64,000 nt of DNA from CADEED01 sp041395625 (lineage in GTDB: Bacteria > Pseudomonadota > Gammaproteobacteria > Steroidobacterales > Steroidobacteraceae): assembly GCA_041395625.1 (NCBI GenBank), contig JAWLAE010000001.1, positions 620,001 through 684,000 on the forward strand, in the 5' to 3' direction. Under the pieces are notes generated by a model, which was not told where the DNA came from, did no database searches, and worked only from the letters and a program-made list of their open reading frames with translations. This document shows, piece by piece, positions 7,087-16,976 of this stretch (within the stretch, counting starts at the first letter, position 1; each line of letters opens with the position of its first letter). A program made the translations under genes and the position numbers.

Positions 7087-9935
7087 TGTCGCCAACGCGA
7101 GCAGCGCTCGTCTTGTTAGTGCTGGCGGTCGCGGCTCCTGCCTGGCGCGGCGCCGTGGCGCAGCAGTTGCCGACCCCAACGCCCGAGCAGCTCGAGATCC
7201 TGCGCAGCCTGCCGGATGACGAGCGCAGACGCCTGCTGGAGGACTTGGGGTTGGGGGACGCTGCGGCGGGGTTGTTGGGCAGCAATGGTTCGGCAGCGAA
7301 GTCGGACTCCGCGGCCAAGAGCCGGACGTCGACTCGCCTGGACACGCGCACGGACAGTCCGGAGCTGCTGCGCGCCATGCGGGAGGCCGAGCGTGAATTC
7401 GATCCGACGATTCTGCGCAGCGAAGATACTGTTCTCATCGACGCGCGCGTGGCACCGCCGCGCTATGTTGCCGAGCAGCCGGGCAATCCGGCGAGCAGGT
7501 TGGTACGGGACCCTGCGCAGGAACCGCTGACGGATGCGGAGCAGGACCGTCTCGAGAACTTGCTGGAAATGCTACGCGAGCGTAATCCCTACAAGCTCGA
7601 CCGTGATGGCGTGCTGCAATTGCCGGGGCTGCGGCCGATCGCTTTGTTAGGCCTGTCCGAAGAGCAGGCGACCAAGCGGCTGTCGCTCGAGCCCGAATTG
7701 CTGCGGCTGCAGATCGTGCTGACGCGCTTGCCACTGGAGCAGTCCGGTCAGGCCGCCCTGAAGCCATTCGGCTATGATCTATTCGACACCGATCCGCGGG
7801 ATTTCGAGCCGGTAACGGCGGCACCCGTACCGGCGGACTACATTGTTGGACCAGGCGATGAGCTCAACGTGCAGCTGTTCGGTAGTCAGAACAAGAATCT
7901 GCGCCTGGTCGTCAGCCGCGACGGGCGAGTGAGTTTTCCGGAACTCGGCCCGATCAGCGTGGTCGGCAAGCGTTTCTCGCAGGTCAAGGCGGACGTCGAG
8001 AGTCGCGTGTCGCAGCAAATGATCGGCGTACGCGCGAGCGTGTCGATTGGCGATGTGCGCGGTATTCGTGTCTTCGTGCTCGGTGAGGTCAAACGGCCCG
8101 GGTCGTACACGGTCAGCGGGCTCGCAACGATCACCACCGCGTTGTTCGCCTCGAGCGGGGTGAAGCCTATTGGCTCGCTGCGCGACATCCAGTTGAAGCG
8201 CCAGGGCGCCACGATCCGCCGACTCGATCTGTACGACATGCTGCTGCGCGGCGATACCTCGGACGATGCCAAGCTCTTGCCAGGGGACGTCATATTCGTG
8301 CCGCCGGTGGGTAGTACCGTGTCAGTCGATGGCGAGGTGCGGCGGCCCGCCATCTATGAACTGAAAAACAACGCCGAGATCGCCGATCTGCTGCAGATTG
8401 CCGGCGGGCTCACGCCAGAGGCCGATGCGGCCCGCGCGTCGCTGTCACGCATCGATGAGCGCAAACGGCGCGTGGTGCTCGATGTCGATCTGACCGCGTC
8501 GGCCGGTCGCTCGCAAATGCTGCGTAATGGCGATGCCCTGCGGGTGCTGCGCGTGCGCCCGACCATCGACTCTGGCGTGGTCGTGCAAGGCCACGTGTTC
8601 GCGCCGACCGCCGTGGCCTATCGAGAGGGTCTGCGGTTGTCGGACGTTATTCGCTCCGTAGACGAGCTGAAACCCAACGCGGACCTCGGCTACCTGCTGA
8701 TTCGGCGCGAGCTACCGCCCGATCGCCGGATCGTCGTGCTGTCGGCGGATCTCAGCGCCGCGTTGCGCGCACCCGGCTCTGATGCCGACGTGCTGCTGAC
8801 GCCGCGGGATCAGATCACCGCCTTCGATCTCGAGACCGGCCGCGATCGCGTCATCAAGCCGCTGCTGGACGAGATGCGCCTGCAGGCCACCATCGATCGC
8901 CCAACCGAGCTCGTGCGGGTGGCCGGCCGCGTGCGGGTGCCAGGTGAGTATCCCCTCGAGCCCGGCATGAAGGTTAGTGACTTGCTGCGGGCCGGTGGTA
9001 GTTTGACGGATTCAGCTTTCGGAGGAGAGGCTGAGCTCACTCGCTTTGTGGTCTCGTCCGATGGCGCGCGTGTGACCGAATTGATGAAGGTCGACCTCGC
9101 CGCAGTGCTGGCCGGCAATCAGACGGCAGATATCGTGCTGCAGCCGTTCGATCTGCTGAACGTCAAGGAGATTCCGGCCTGGGCGCAGCAGGAAGAGGTC
9201 ACGCTCGAGGGCGAGGTGAAATTCCCGGGCGTATACCCCATCAAGCGCGGCGAGACTTTGCGGTCCGTGCTGGCGCGTGCAGGGGGCATCACTGATCTGG
9301 CATTCCCCGAAGGGGCCGCGTTCACCCGCGAGGACTTGCGCGAACGGGAGCAACAGCAGCTGGATATCTTGGCCACACGGTTGCAGAGCGACTTGGCAAC
9401 ATTGGCGCTGCAGAGCGCTGCCGCGAATCAGTCTCAGGCGGGCCAGGCGCTGCAAGTCGGGCAGTCGTTGTTAGGCCAGGTCCGCAGTACCAAGGCAGTA
9501 GGGCGTTTGGTCATTAGCTTGAATCGTGTCTTGGCGTCGAACGTGGGTGGACCAGCCGACGTGGTGTTGCGTGACGGCGATCGTCTGGTCGTGCCAAAGC
9601 GGCGGCAGGAAGTTACCGTCATCGGTGAGGTACAGAACTCGACGTCCCACTTCTACCGCAGCGAACTCGGTCGCGACGACTACGTCGGCTTGTCCGGCGG
9701 TACCACTCGCAAGGCAGATCGGGGACGGATCTACGTCGTGCGTGCTGACGGCAGCGTAGTCGCCACGGAGAATTCACGTTGGTTCAGGCGCTCCTCGCAG
9801 GTGCAGATTCGTCCTGGCGACACTGTTGTCGTGCCAATCGATACCGAGCGCATGCCGCGGCTGCCGCTGTGGCAAGCGGTGTCGCAGATCATGTACAACG
9901 TCGCCGTATCCGTTGCGGCGGTCAGGTCGTTCTGA
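7086..9935 (+). CDS. Wza-type polysaccharide export protein with multiple SLBB domains
   Basis: About 949 residues from the ATG in TGATG. A signal peptide is followed by VAQQLPTPTPEQ with no lipobox cysteine, unlike classical Wza. The Poly_export domain starts near residue 250 (PADYIVGPGDELNVQLFGSQ), followed by repeated SLBB units (for example VFVLGEVKRPGSYTVSG, VSVDGEVRRPAIYELKN, VRVAGRVRVPGEYPLEPG, VTLEGEVKFPGVYPIKRG and VTVIGEVQNSTSHF). The C-terminus LWQAVSQIMYNVAVSVAAV resembles the amphipathic pore-forming helix. At about 2.5 times the length of E. coli Wza it resembles the long WbfF-like exporters of Vibrio. It should form the periplasm-spanning outer-membrane channel for the polymer. 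Confidence 0.92.
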   Translation: MSPTRAALVLLVLAVAAPAWRGAVAQQLPTPTPEQLEILRSLPDDERRRLLEDLGLGDAAAGLLGSNGSAAKSDSAAKSRTSTRLDTRTDSPELLRAMREAEREFDPTILRSEDTVLIDARVAPPRYVAEQPGNPASRLVRDPAQEPLTDAEQDRLENLLEMLRERNPYKLDRDGVLQLPGLRPIALLGLSEEQATKRLSLEPELLRLQIVLTRLPLEQSGQAALKPFGYDLFDTDPRDFEPVTAAPVPADYIVGPGDELNVQLFGSQNKNLRLVVSRDGRVSFPELGPISVVGKRFSQVKADVESRVSQQMIGVRASVSIGDVRGIRVFVLGEVKRPGSYTVSGLATITTALFASSGVKPIGSLRDIQLKRQGATIRRLDLYDMLLRGDTSDDAKLLPGDVIFVPPVGSTVSVDGEVRRPAIYELKNNAEIADLLQIAGGLTPEADAARASLSRIDERKRRVVLDVDLTASAGRSQMLRNGDALRVLRVRPTIDSGVVVQGHVFAPTAVAYREGLRLSDVIRSVDELKPNADLGYLLIRRELPPDRRIVVLSADLSAALRAPGSDADVLLTPRDQITAFDLETGRDRVIKPLLDEMRLQATIDRPTELVRVAGRVRVPGEYPLEPGMKVSDLLRAGGSLTDSAFGGEAELTRFVVSSDGARVTELMKVDLAAVLAGNQTADIVLQPFDLLNVKEIPAWAQQEEVTLEGEVKFPGVYPIKRGETLRSVLARAGGITDLAFPEGAAFTREDLREREQQQLDILATRLQSDLATLALQSAAANQSQAGQALQVGQSLLGQVRSTKAVGRLVISLNRVLASNVGGPADVVLRDGDRLVVPKRRQEVTVIGEVQNSTSHFYRSELGRDDYVGLSGGTTRKADRGRIYVVRADGSVVATENSRWFRRSSQVQIRPGDTVVVPIDTERMPRLPLWQAVSQIMYNVAVSVAAVRSF

Positions 9936-10052
9936 GACTGCCTGAGGGTATGCGAAAAGCCGTGCGGACCGTTCCATGCACCAGGTTGACCAGAGAAAAG
10001 CGAGGCATCGAATGACCGATTGGCCTGACAATTTTGCTCGTACGTCTCCAAG

Positions 10053-10973
10053 ATGACGAGCGGACCAACTCCAGCCCGCGATATGATCGAGCGACAGATC
10101 ACATTGCACGTTCTACTGCAGGCCGCTCGCAACTCGTGGTTGGCGATACTGATCGGAAGTGTTGCAGGCGTGGTACTCGCATTACTGCTTGCGTTCTCGA
10201 TGAAGCCAATCTATCGGGCCGTTGCAGTCGTCATGCCAGTCACCGATTCCGCCGGCGGCGGTACTTTGGCGCGCTTGGCGGGGCAATTCGGTGGGCTCTC
10301 GGCTATAGCTGGCATTGGTCTGTCAGGCGACGCGTCGCGTGATGAAGCGATTGCAGTGTTGCAGTCACGGTCATTCGGCGAGCTGGTGATTGGCGAGTTG
10401 AATCTCATGCAGGTATTTTTTGCTTCGCGTTGGAACGCAGAGTCCTCCGCATGGAAGCCTGATTGGCGTGGTCGCGTGCCAACCGCCGAGGATGCGTGGC
10501 GATTCTTTGATGAACGTGTACGCTCGGTCAATGAGGATCGTGACCGTGGTCTGGTTAGTTTGCAGATCGAGCTGGGCGATCCAGAACTAGCTTCGTCGGT
10601 TGCCAACTATGTTATCAAGCGTGCCAATGAGATTCTTCGACAAAAGAAAATTGACGAACTAACTAAGAGCCTTAGTTACCTAGAAGCTGAACTCGATCGA
10701 GCCCGCCAAACTGGTCTGGAGCAGGCGATATCGCGCGTAATGGAATCACAGATCAATGAAAGGATGTTGGTAAGTGTCCGGGATGAGTATTCGTTTCGCA
10801 CGATCGACCCAGCCGTCGCTGCCGACTTGAAACGGCCAATTCGTCCGCAGAAAGCGTTGCTTGCCGCCTACGGTGGTGTGGTAGGGGCATTGTTAGGTTT
10901 TGCTTACGCGGCGTGGCGTCGTACTCGTTCGCGACGGCCGTTGCAGCAGAGCCCGACTGCGTCGCGAGCCTGA
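10053..10973 (+). CDS. Wzz-type chain-length determinant (no kinase domain)
   Basis: A 306-residue polysaccharide co-polymerase. The first membrane segment is near residues 29-50 (LAILIGSVAGVVLALLLAF), a large periplasmic domain with coiled-coil helices (KKIDELTKSLSYLEAELDRA) follows, and a second membrane segment lies near 268-290, after the P-rich RPIRPQKALLAA motif typical of the family. It ends in a short basic tail without Walker motifs or a Tyr cluster, so it is not a Wzc-type autokinase, and no separate BY-kinase gene is seen in the locus. It should set polymer chain length with the Wzy-like protein. A 117-base gap separates it from the exporter gene. Confidence 0.88.
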   Translation: MTSGPTPARDMIERQITLHVLLQAARNSWLAILIGSVAGVVLALLLAFSMKPIYRAVAVVMPVTDSAGGGTLARLAGQFGGLSAIAGIGLSGDASRDEAIAVLQSRSFGELVIGELNLMQVFFASRWNAESSAWKPDWRGRVPTAEDAWRFFDERVRSVNEDRDRGLVSLQIELGDPELASSVANYVIKRANEILRQKKIDELTKSLSYLEAELDRARQTGLEQAISRVMESQINERMLVSVRDEYSFRTIDPAVAADLKRPIRPQKALLAAYGGVVGALLGFAYAAWRRTRSRRPLQQSPTASRA

Positions 10974-10990
10974 GTGATCAGGTTGCGGGC

Positions 10991-12343
10991 ATGAGCCGCG
11001 GGATTGTGGGGCTGGTTCGCAGTGCCATGTTGGGGAACGTACTCGGATCCGCGCTGGTTCGCCGAGCTGGTTCTGTTGCGGTTGTTAGTGCGGCAGGCAC
11101 GGCGCTCGCATTCCTGATGCAGCTCGCGTTGGCGCGCGCGTTGGGCGTTGTCTCCTACGGGACCTACAGCATCGCCATCGCTTGGGTGGCAATCGCCTTG
11201 ATCCCGTCGAAGTTAGGATTCGATACGTCCACCGTGAAGTTCGTCGCGGAGTATTCGGCGGATCGAGACTTCGTCAAGGCCGACGCGGTACTTTCCTTCG
11301 CGCGTCGGACAGCGCTGATCATCGGTTTGGTTGCTGGTCTTACACTAGGCATGTGGTTGTACGTCAAGCAAGCAACGGTTGGCCCAGGCGTGGCTCTAAC
11401 GGTCGCGCTACTGTTGCCGCTAGGCGCTTATTCGGAGATTAGTGCAGCGGCATTGCGCGGACTCAACCAAGTAGCTCAGGCGCTGACGGGCGACTCCGTA
11501 ATTCGTCCCTTGGCGGTACTACTGCTCCTGCCATTGCTATACGTACTGTCGCCAAGCGTGGGGGCGACCTCAGCTCTCCTACTATATGGTGTCGGCACGC
11601 TGTGTTCGATCCTTTGGCTGCGGCGTTGTCTCGCAATGCACGGGTTGCAGACAACTACATCCTACGGTGACCCGGTGATCCGAGCGAACTGGATCCGTAC
11701 ATCATTGCCACTGATGTTCGCGAATGGCTTCCTCGTGCTCATGTATTCCTTGGACACAGTTATGATCGGTTTATTGCGCGCTCCGGAGGATGCGGGTCTG
11801 TATTCAGTGTGTAGTAGGCTCGCGATCGTGGTGCTATTCGCAATGAACGCTGCGCAATTCGCGGCTGCGCCAATGTTTGCCAAGGCTGGCCGCGAGCAGA
11901 CGCGAGCCGATATGTTGGCGTTGGTTCGTAGCTTCAATCTGGTCGCTGCGGCAATTGCGGCTCCAACGGCCCTCGCGGTGTTCATCCTCGCGAGCACATT
12001 GCTCGGACTGTTCGGACATGAGTACCAGGTTGGTGCCAACGTACTGCGAGTGCTTGTGGCGATGCAACTCATCAACGTGCTGACAGGTCCGGTTGGCACT
12101 CTGCTCGGTATGCTGGGACTGCAACGGAGTCTGGCCTACCTGATCGCAGGCGGACTGCTAATAAATTTCTTGCTAAACCTCTATTTCATCCCGCTGTACG
12201 GTGCGGCCGGTGCGGCTTGGTCCTCTCTTATTGCTCATACAACGTGGAACGTTGCTGGTGCTTGGACGATACGGCGACGACTTGGGGTTGACTGCACCGT
12301 GCTGTCGATTCTTCCAGTTCCGGGAGCTAGACCTTTGCCATGA
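10991..12343 (+). CDS. Wzx-type polysaccharide flippase (MOP superfamily)
   Basis: About 450 residues from the ATG at 10991, 17 bases after wzz. It is almost wholly hydrophobic, with 12-14 predicted membrane segments and the N-terminal polysaccharide-biosynthesis pattern (AGTALAFLMQLALARALGV followed by YGTYSIAIAW). A FANGFLVLMYSLDTVMIGLL segment and a C-terminal NLYFIPLYGAAGAAWSSLIA segment match O-antigen flippases. By family it moves the undecaprenyl-diphosphate-linked repeat unit across the inner membrane. The frame is open to 10913, but an upstream start would overlap wzz without a useful signal. It overlaps the next gene by 4 bases (ATGA). Confidence 0.92.
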   Translation: MSRGIVGLVRSAMLGNVLGSALVRRAGSVAVVSAAGTALAFLMQLALARALGVVSYGTYSIAIAWVAIALIPSKLGFDTSTVKFVAEYSADRDFVKADAVLSFARRTALIIGLVAGLTLGMWLYVKQATVGPGVALTVALLLPLGAYSEISAAALRGLNQVAQALTGDSVIRPLAVLLLLPLLYVLSPSVGATSALLLYGVGTLCSILWLRRCLAMHGLQTTTSYGDPVIRANWIRTSLPLMFANGFLVLMYSLDTVMIGLLRAPEDAGLYSVCSRLAIVVLFAMNAAQFAAAPMFAKAGREQTRADMLALVRSFNLVAAAIAAPTALAVFILASTLLGLFGHEYQVGANVLRVLVAMQLINVLTGPVGTLLGMLGLQRSLAYLIAGGLLINFLLNLYFIPLYGAAGAAWSSLIAHTTWNVAGAWTIRRRLGVDCTVLSILPVPGARPLP

Positions 12344-13602
12344 CTCAACTCGTGCTGATCGCAATCGCTGGGATAGGAAGCATGTATTTCACGATGCATC
12401 CTCGCGTTGTCGATGCGTTTACTGTCGCATGGTTCGGCGCGATACTGTACTTTCTCCCAGGACTGGTTGGGTACACATTGAGCCCAGTTACGCCTGCGAG
12501 TCCGTTCAAGTTGCCGGTGCCGCTCGCTGACGAGGCAATAGCAGTCATGATCACAGTGCTCGGCATGCTGTTCATCGGGGCGGCGGTTTATGACCGCTAT
12601 TTCTCCACGCGGCCGCCCGCCAAGTTTTACCTTGCCGAGTGCAGCACGGCAACCCATGTTGCCTTGATTTTCGCGACGGTGGGACTTGGGCTCACATATG
12701 TCGAAAGCGGAGGCGCGGCGTTTGCTGCTGACAAGCGAGTTGTGATTGAGACCGTTGGCCGCGGACATTTGATTTGGCAAATGGGCGCTTCGGTCGCTGC
12801 GGTGTTGGCATTCGTGCATGGTCAGAAGTGGCTTGGTGCCAGTGCCTGGGCATTGCTCGTGGGTGACATGCTCATCGGATTTAGATACGCTTTTGCACTC
12901 AGCCTTGTCGCTGTCTTGCTGCTGTGGGCCGTGAGACTCGGTCCGATCCGGTTGATCGATATCTCCAAGCGCTATGTATTCCTAGCTCTTGGAGCGGGTT
13001 TGCTGATCATCTCTTATCAGAACCTCAAAGAACCCATCCGAAACGGAGATTGGTCAGAGATCGGCCGCCGCGTATCGAATCCTCTTTGGTATGGCAAGGG
13101 CGTATTGACGTCGGAACCCTTCACGACGCAAACAGTGCTCAATGAAATTGTCAGACGAGATTTTCGAACCAATATGGATCACGTCGAAGCCGCGGCGCAG
13201 CACTTGCTGATTTTCAGTCGTGAGCTCGGGGCCGAGACGGTGAGATTTGGAGATCTGTACCAACCGGCGCTATTTCCGCGTGTCGATCATGGGTTGGGCA
13301 ACAACATCTGGGCGCAGATGTGGAGTGCGGGCGGCTGGCCCTTGCTCATCGTCTTCATTGTGTTGGTTGTTCTTGCAATCGGCGGAGCCAGCAGACTATT
13401 GCTCATTGCTGATCCGGCGATTTCGGCAGTTGTATCGCTCTCTATCGCGTACGGGGCGTTTTACTTGCACCGCAATGAGATCCTGGTTCAGCTCGGATAT
13501 CAGAAGCAGGTCATATTGGTATGGGCGCTCAGCGTTGTTGGTTCGTGGGCGTTTACAGCCGCGATCTTGCAACTGGCACGGGGTGAGCAGGCACCATCGT
13601 GA
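12340..13602 (+). CDS. Wzy-like O-antigen/exopolysaccharide polymerase (candidate)
   Basis: A 420-residue integral membrane protein with about 10-11 hydrophobic segments and a larger hydrophilic loop around residues 225-325 (from NLKEPIRNGDW through FGDLYQPALFPRVDHGLGNN). This topology and its place directly after wzx are typical of Wzy polymerases, which join repeat units on the periplasmic side of the inner membrane. Wzy proteins diverge too much for a motif-based call, so function rests on topology, position and the absence of another candidate. It overlaps its neighbours at both ends (ATGA and GTGA). Confidence 0.7.
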   Translation: MTQLVLIAIAGIGSMYFTMHPRVVDAFTVAWFGAILYFLPGLVGYTLSPVTPASPFKLPVPLADEAIAVMITVLGMLFIGAAVYDRYFSTRPPAKFYLAECSTATHVALIFATVGLGLTYVESGGAAFAADKRVVIETVGRGHLIWQMGASVAAVLAFVHGQKWLGASAWALLVGDMLIGFRYAFALSLVAVLLLWAVRLGPIRLIDISKRYVFLALGAGLLIISYQNLKEPIRNGDWSEIGRRVSNPLWYGKGVLTSEPFTTQTVLNEIVRRDFRTNMDHVEAAAQHLLIFSRELGAETVRFGDLYQPALFPRVDHGLGNNIWAQMWSAGGWPLLIVFIVLVVLAIGGASRLLLIADPAISAVVSLSIAYGAFYLHRNEILVQLGYQKQVILVWALSVVGSWAFTAAILQLARGEQAPS

Positions 13603-14765
13603 GGCTGACCATGGTTATTCGCGCCTTGGGCCTCGGAGGTGCGGAACGTCAGTTTGTGAACGTCGCCATCGGTCTTCGGCGGCGTGGGCATACGGTAGCG
13701 GTCGTGGTTTTCTACCGTGAACACTCGATTCTGGAGGAGCGTTTGGCACAGTCTGGTGTGGAGCTCATCGAGCTTCGCAAGACAAGTCGCTGGGATCTTA
13801 TTGGGCCTTTCGTCACGCTAGTGCGGCATCTGCGAGCAAGCGCGTGCGACGTTGTTTATTCGTTCCTGCCGGTGGCCAATTTGTTTGCTGGCGCCGCGGT
13901 CCTGATCACACCGCGCACGAGAATCGTCTGGGGCATTCGCACTGCCGGCAGATCGAATGACCGTGCGGAGTTGCTGGCGAGAGTATTGGCTGCGATGGAA
14001 TGGCTGTGCATGACGTGGCCCGCACTGGTGATCACCAATTCGATGTCGTCGCTGGAGCAGTTGCGCGAGCGCGGATTGTCCGATCGGAAGGCGGTGCTAA
14101 TCGACAACGGTGTCGATAGTGCCTCGTTCCGTTTCGATGCGCGCGCGCGATCCGTGGTACGGGCCGAGTGGGGGGTTCGAGCGGACGAGTATCTGATCGG
14201 TGCAGTAGGCAGGATCAATTCTGAAAAGCGTCTGGCGATTTTGCTGCAGGCGGCGAATGTGCTCGTTTCCCGTGGCAAGACGCTGCGCGTGGTACTGGTC
14301 GGTACAGGTGGAGCCGACGACATGTCGGTGCTGCGTTGCCAGGCAACTGAACTGGGACTTGCGGATACCTTGATATGGGCGGGTGTCCGCAACGATATGG
14401 CCTCGGTCTACAGTGCACTCGATGTGCTGTGTTTGACCTCGCGTTACGAAGGTTCCCCGAATATCCTCGCCGAGGCGATGATGTGTGGTCTCATTTGTAT
14501 CGCGAGCGATGTAGGTGATGTTCGCCGGATATTGCAGTCGCACGGCAAAGTGGTTAGACCAGGTGACTGCGAGTGTCTGGCGCGCGCTCTCGAGGCCGCA
14601 TCGAAAGATCAAGCTGGTGAATCGCGGCAGTCCGTTGTCAACAGTGCGCTCGAGATGTTCGACATGGAGAAGATGGTGTCGAATACGGAACGAATGCTGA
14701 AATTTGTCGTCGACAGGTCGGAGTCGTCGCATCACCATCCGCAAGCGAATTGTACCGATGATTGA
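13599..14765 (+). CDS. Glycosyltransferase family 4 (GT-B fold)
   Basis: A 388-residue cytosolic glycosyltransferase that starts at GTG in a GTGA overlap. The N-terminal MVIRALGLGGAERQFVNVAI is the GT4 acceptor-site glycine loop, IGAVGRINSEKRLAILLQAA begins the C-terminal Rossmann domain, and the EX7E donor-binding region appears as TSRYEGSPNILAEAMMCGL. It is a retaining enzyme by family and probably adds one sugar of the repeat unit. Donor and acceptor cannot be told from sequence. The last bases overlap the start of the next gene by 8. Confidence 0.93.
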   Translation: MRLTMVIRALGLGGAERQFVNVAIGLRRRGHTVAVVVFYREHSILEERLAQSGVELIELRKTSRWDLIGPFVTLVRHLRASACDVVYSFLPVANLFAGAAVLITPRTRIVWGIRTAGRSNDRAELLARVLAAMEWLCMTWPALVITNSMSSLEQLRERGLSDRKAVLIDNGVDSASFRFDARARSVVRAEWGVRADEYLIGAVGRINSEKRLAILLQAANVLVSRGKTLRVVLVGTGGADDMSVLRCQATELGLADTLIWAGVRNDMASVYSALDVLCLTSRYEGSPNILAEAMMCGLICIASDVGDVRRILQSHGKVVRPGDCECLARALEAASKDQAGESRQSVVNSALEMFDMEKMVSNTERMLKFVVDRSESSHHHPQANCTDD

Positions 14766-15756
14766 GATTCTGCCGGTCCTGAAGGGCGCGTTGACCTATG
14801 TACCGTATTTGTATGACTCGTCCCGGTTTGATAGCACCGGAATCGAGCCCGCGCGGTACTGCTACGCCGTATGGCTAAGGCATTTGGTAGCATTGCACCG
14901 GTTAGGCAAGACGTTCCATCCCACCGTAGTGGCTGAACTTGGCCCAGGGCCCTCCTTGGGTGTGTGCGTAGCGGCTGTGCTGACTGGTTCCGAGCGCGGC
15001 TTGGCGTTGGACATAGTCGATTTTGTGCGGTCGAATGAGAACATGGCAATTGCCAAAGAGATCCATTCTCTGATCGAGGGTAGGGCAGACATACCGGACG
15101 ATGTCGAAATGCCGGGCATGTATCCGAAGCTGGATGACTACAGGTTTCCAAGAGATGTTCTGCCGGAGCGCCGATTGGCCGCTGCCTTGTCGCGGTCACG
15201 TCTGAAGGAACTTTTGGTCGCGCTCGACCCAAGTAGCGACAAACGCGACGATGCGTTGATTTCGTATCAGGCGCCCTGGTTCTCATCGAGTGTTCTGCGG
15301 CCAAATTCAGTAGATCTGATCGTCTCGCAGGCTGTGCTTGAGCATGTGGACCAACTTGATAAAACCTACGCAGCGATGAGTCAATGGCTTAAGCCCGGCG
15401 GCTGCGCATCTCATGTCATCGACTTCCGAAGTCATTCCTTGACGAAACATTGGGATGGTCATTTGCAGTATTCGCCCCGCCTATGGTCCGTCGTGCGCGG
15501 TCGTCGACCGTATCTGCTCAACAGGGTGGCGCCTACCCAGCATTGCGCCCTTGCTTTGGCCGCGGGACTCAAGACTATCGCCTGTGATCGCGTGATTGCG
15601 AAGCCGTCCATCTCCAGATCACGTCTTCCGCGCCCATTCGCCGATTGGACCCAGGATGACAGGTCGACCTCGACGATGCACCTCGTGTTGCAGAGTGCCG
15701 CAAATGCAATCGCCATCACCCGGGCTAATGAATGCGCATCGCAATCATCACAATAG
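14758..15756 (+). CDS. Class I SAM-dependent methyltransferase
   Basis: About 332 residues from the ATG at 14758, which overlaps the preceding gene by 8 bases. The SAM-binding motif I is VAELGPGPSLGVCVAAVL, and the post-II region is NSVDLIVSQAVLEHVDQL followed by WLKPGGCASHVIDF, as in methyltransferase-11-like proteins. A roughly 100-residue insert separates motif I from the LEHV region. In this locus it may methylate a sugar or cap the polymer, but the substrate is not shown by the sequence. The end overlaps the next glycosyltransferase by 25 bases. Confidence 0.78.
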   Translation: MIEILPVLKGALTYVPYLYDSSRFDSTGIEPARYCYAVWLRHLVALHRLGKTFHPTVVAELGPGPSLGVCVAAVLTGSERGLALDIVDFVRSNENMAIAKEIHSLIEGRADIPDDVEMPGMYPKLDDYRFPRDVLPERRLAAALSRSRLKELLVALDPSSDKRDDALISYQAPWFSSSVLRPNSVDLIVSQAVLEHVDQLDKTYAAMSQWLKPGGCASHVIDFRSHSLTKHWDGHLQYSPRLWSVVRGRRPYLLNRVAPTQHCALALAAGLKTIACDRVIAKPSISRSRLPRPFADWTQDDRSTSTMHLVLQSAANAIAITRANECASQSSQ

Positions 15757-16943
15757 CCTTCCCCGCGCCGTCGGAAGCTTTTGCACTCGTGGAACTTCGC
15801 AAACTCCGGGAGGCCGGTCAGATCGTGAAAGTCTACGCATTGACGTGTATGCCGCGCCGCGGCCGCGTCGATGACGCTCTGGGTAAGAATGGCGGCATTT
15901 CTACAAATTGGCACAGTGCGCGCACGCCACTTCATGCGCTCGCGACTCTGCTTCGCCATCCGATTGCGGTCCTTCGGACACTCGCCTGGACCGTTCAGCA
16001 TGGGTTGAGAACCCCCAGCTTGCTAGCGAAGTGTCTAGTGTATTTCCCCAGACTCATTGAAATCGGGGCTCAGCTGGATCGTGATGATCCTGACGTCGTG
16101 CATCTGTTTTGGGGACACTACCCATCGGTTGCTGCATACTATTCGAAGCTCGTAGAGCAGCGCGATCGTGTCTACACAACTTCACTCGGGGCATACGATC
16201 TGCTTTATAACTTCGGCCCGGGGACTCAATTTGCCAATCTCGCGGACGCTGTCTGGACGCACGCCTCGGCAAACAAGCCGTTGTTGGAGTCTCAAGCAGT
16301 GCTTTCGGAACGGATTCATGTCTTGCGGCGTGGCATTGATACTTCGCAGGTGCCGACGGACACGTCCGCAAAAGTGCCGGGGTTGATTGCGGTTGTCGCG
16401 CGTCTAGTTCCTGAGAAGGGTGTCGAGTCCGTCATTCGTGCGGTGCATGCGATTAATGCTGCAGGACCAAAATGCACGCTCGAGGTTTTGGGGCAGGGGC
16501 CACAACGCGGTGCGCTGGAACAGTTGGTGCGATCCCTGCAAATGGAGTCGACAGTACTGATTCGCGGGAGCGTATCGCACGACCAAGTCTACCATTTGCT
16601 TGCACGGGCGGACATGCTGGTGTTGGCATCTACGAATCCGTCAGAGCGATTGCCAAACGTCGTCAAAGAGGCATTGGCTTGTCGTTGTGTCTGCATTGTA
16701 AGCTCCTCTCCGGGAATCGATGAGCTGCTTGGTTCCCTGGCATTTCCACTGGTGATCTCGCCAACAAGCGAGTCAATTGCTGTGGCCATTTCGGATGTGC
16801 TGCAGCATCCGGAAAAGTACGGTCCAGACCGTGAAGCGGGTCGCGAGCATATTCTCGAGAATTTCAGCGCTGACCATGTGGCGGCTGAGCGCATTCGCGT
16901 ATGGAATGAAGCGCTAGCAAGAAGGCTGCCTGCATCAGCTTGA
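15732..16943 (+). CDS. Glycosyltransferase family 4, WcaL/AmsK-like
   Basis: A 403-residue GT4 enzyme. The N-terminus MRIAIITIAFPAPSEAFALV with the following ELRKLREAGQ is typical of colanic-acid WcaL-type transferases. The second Rossmann domain begins LIAVVARLVPEKGVESVIRA, and the donor region reads LASTNPSERLPNVVKEALAC, where the usual EGxP is shifted to SERLPNVVKEAL. It should act on the lipid-linked intermediate in the cytoplasm. Thirty-three bases separate it from the amidotransferase gene. The specific linkage is unknown. Confidence 0.92.
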   Translation: MRIAIITIAFPAPSEAFALVELRKLREAGQIVKVYALTCMPRRGRVDDALGKNGGISTNWHSARTPLHALATLLRHPIAVLRTLAWTVQHGLRTPSLLAKCLVYFPRLIEIGAQLDRDDPDVVHLFWGHYPSVAAYYSKLVEQRDRVYTTSLGAYDLLYNFGPGTQFANLADAVWTHASANKPLLESQAVLSERIHVLRRGIDTSQVPTDTSAKVPGLIAVVARLVPEKGVESVIRAVHAINAAGPKCTLEVLGQGPQRGALEQLVRSLQMESTVLIRGSVSHDQVYHLLARADMLVLASTNPSERLPNVVKEALACRCVCIVSSSPGIDELLGSLAFPLVISPTSESIAVAISDVLQHPEKYGPDREAGREHILENFSADHVAAERIRVWNEALARRLPASA

Positions 16944-16976
16944 TGACAGCTCGTTGATGGAGGCGGCGCTAAGCTG

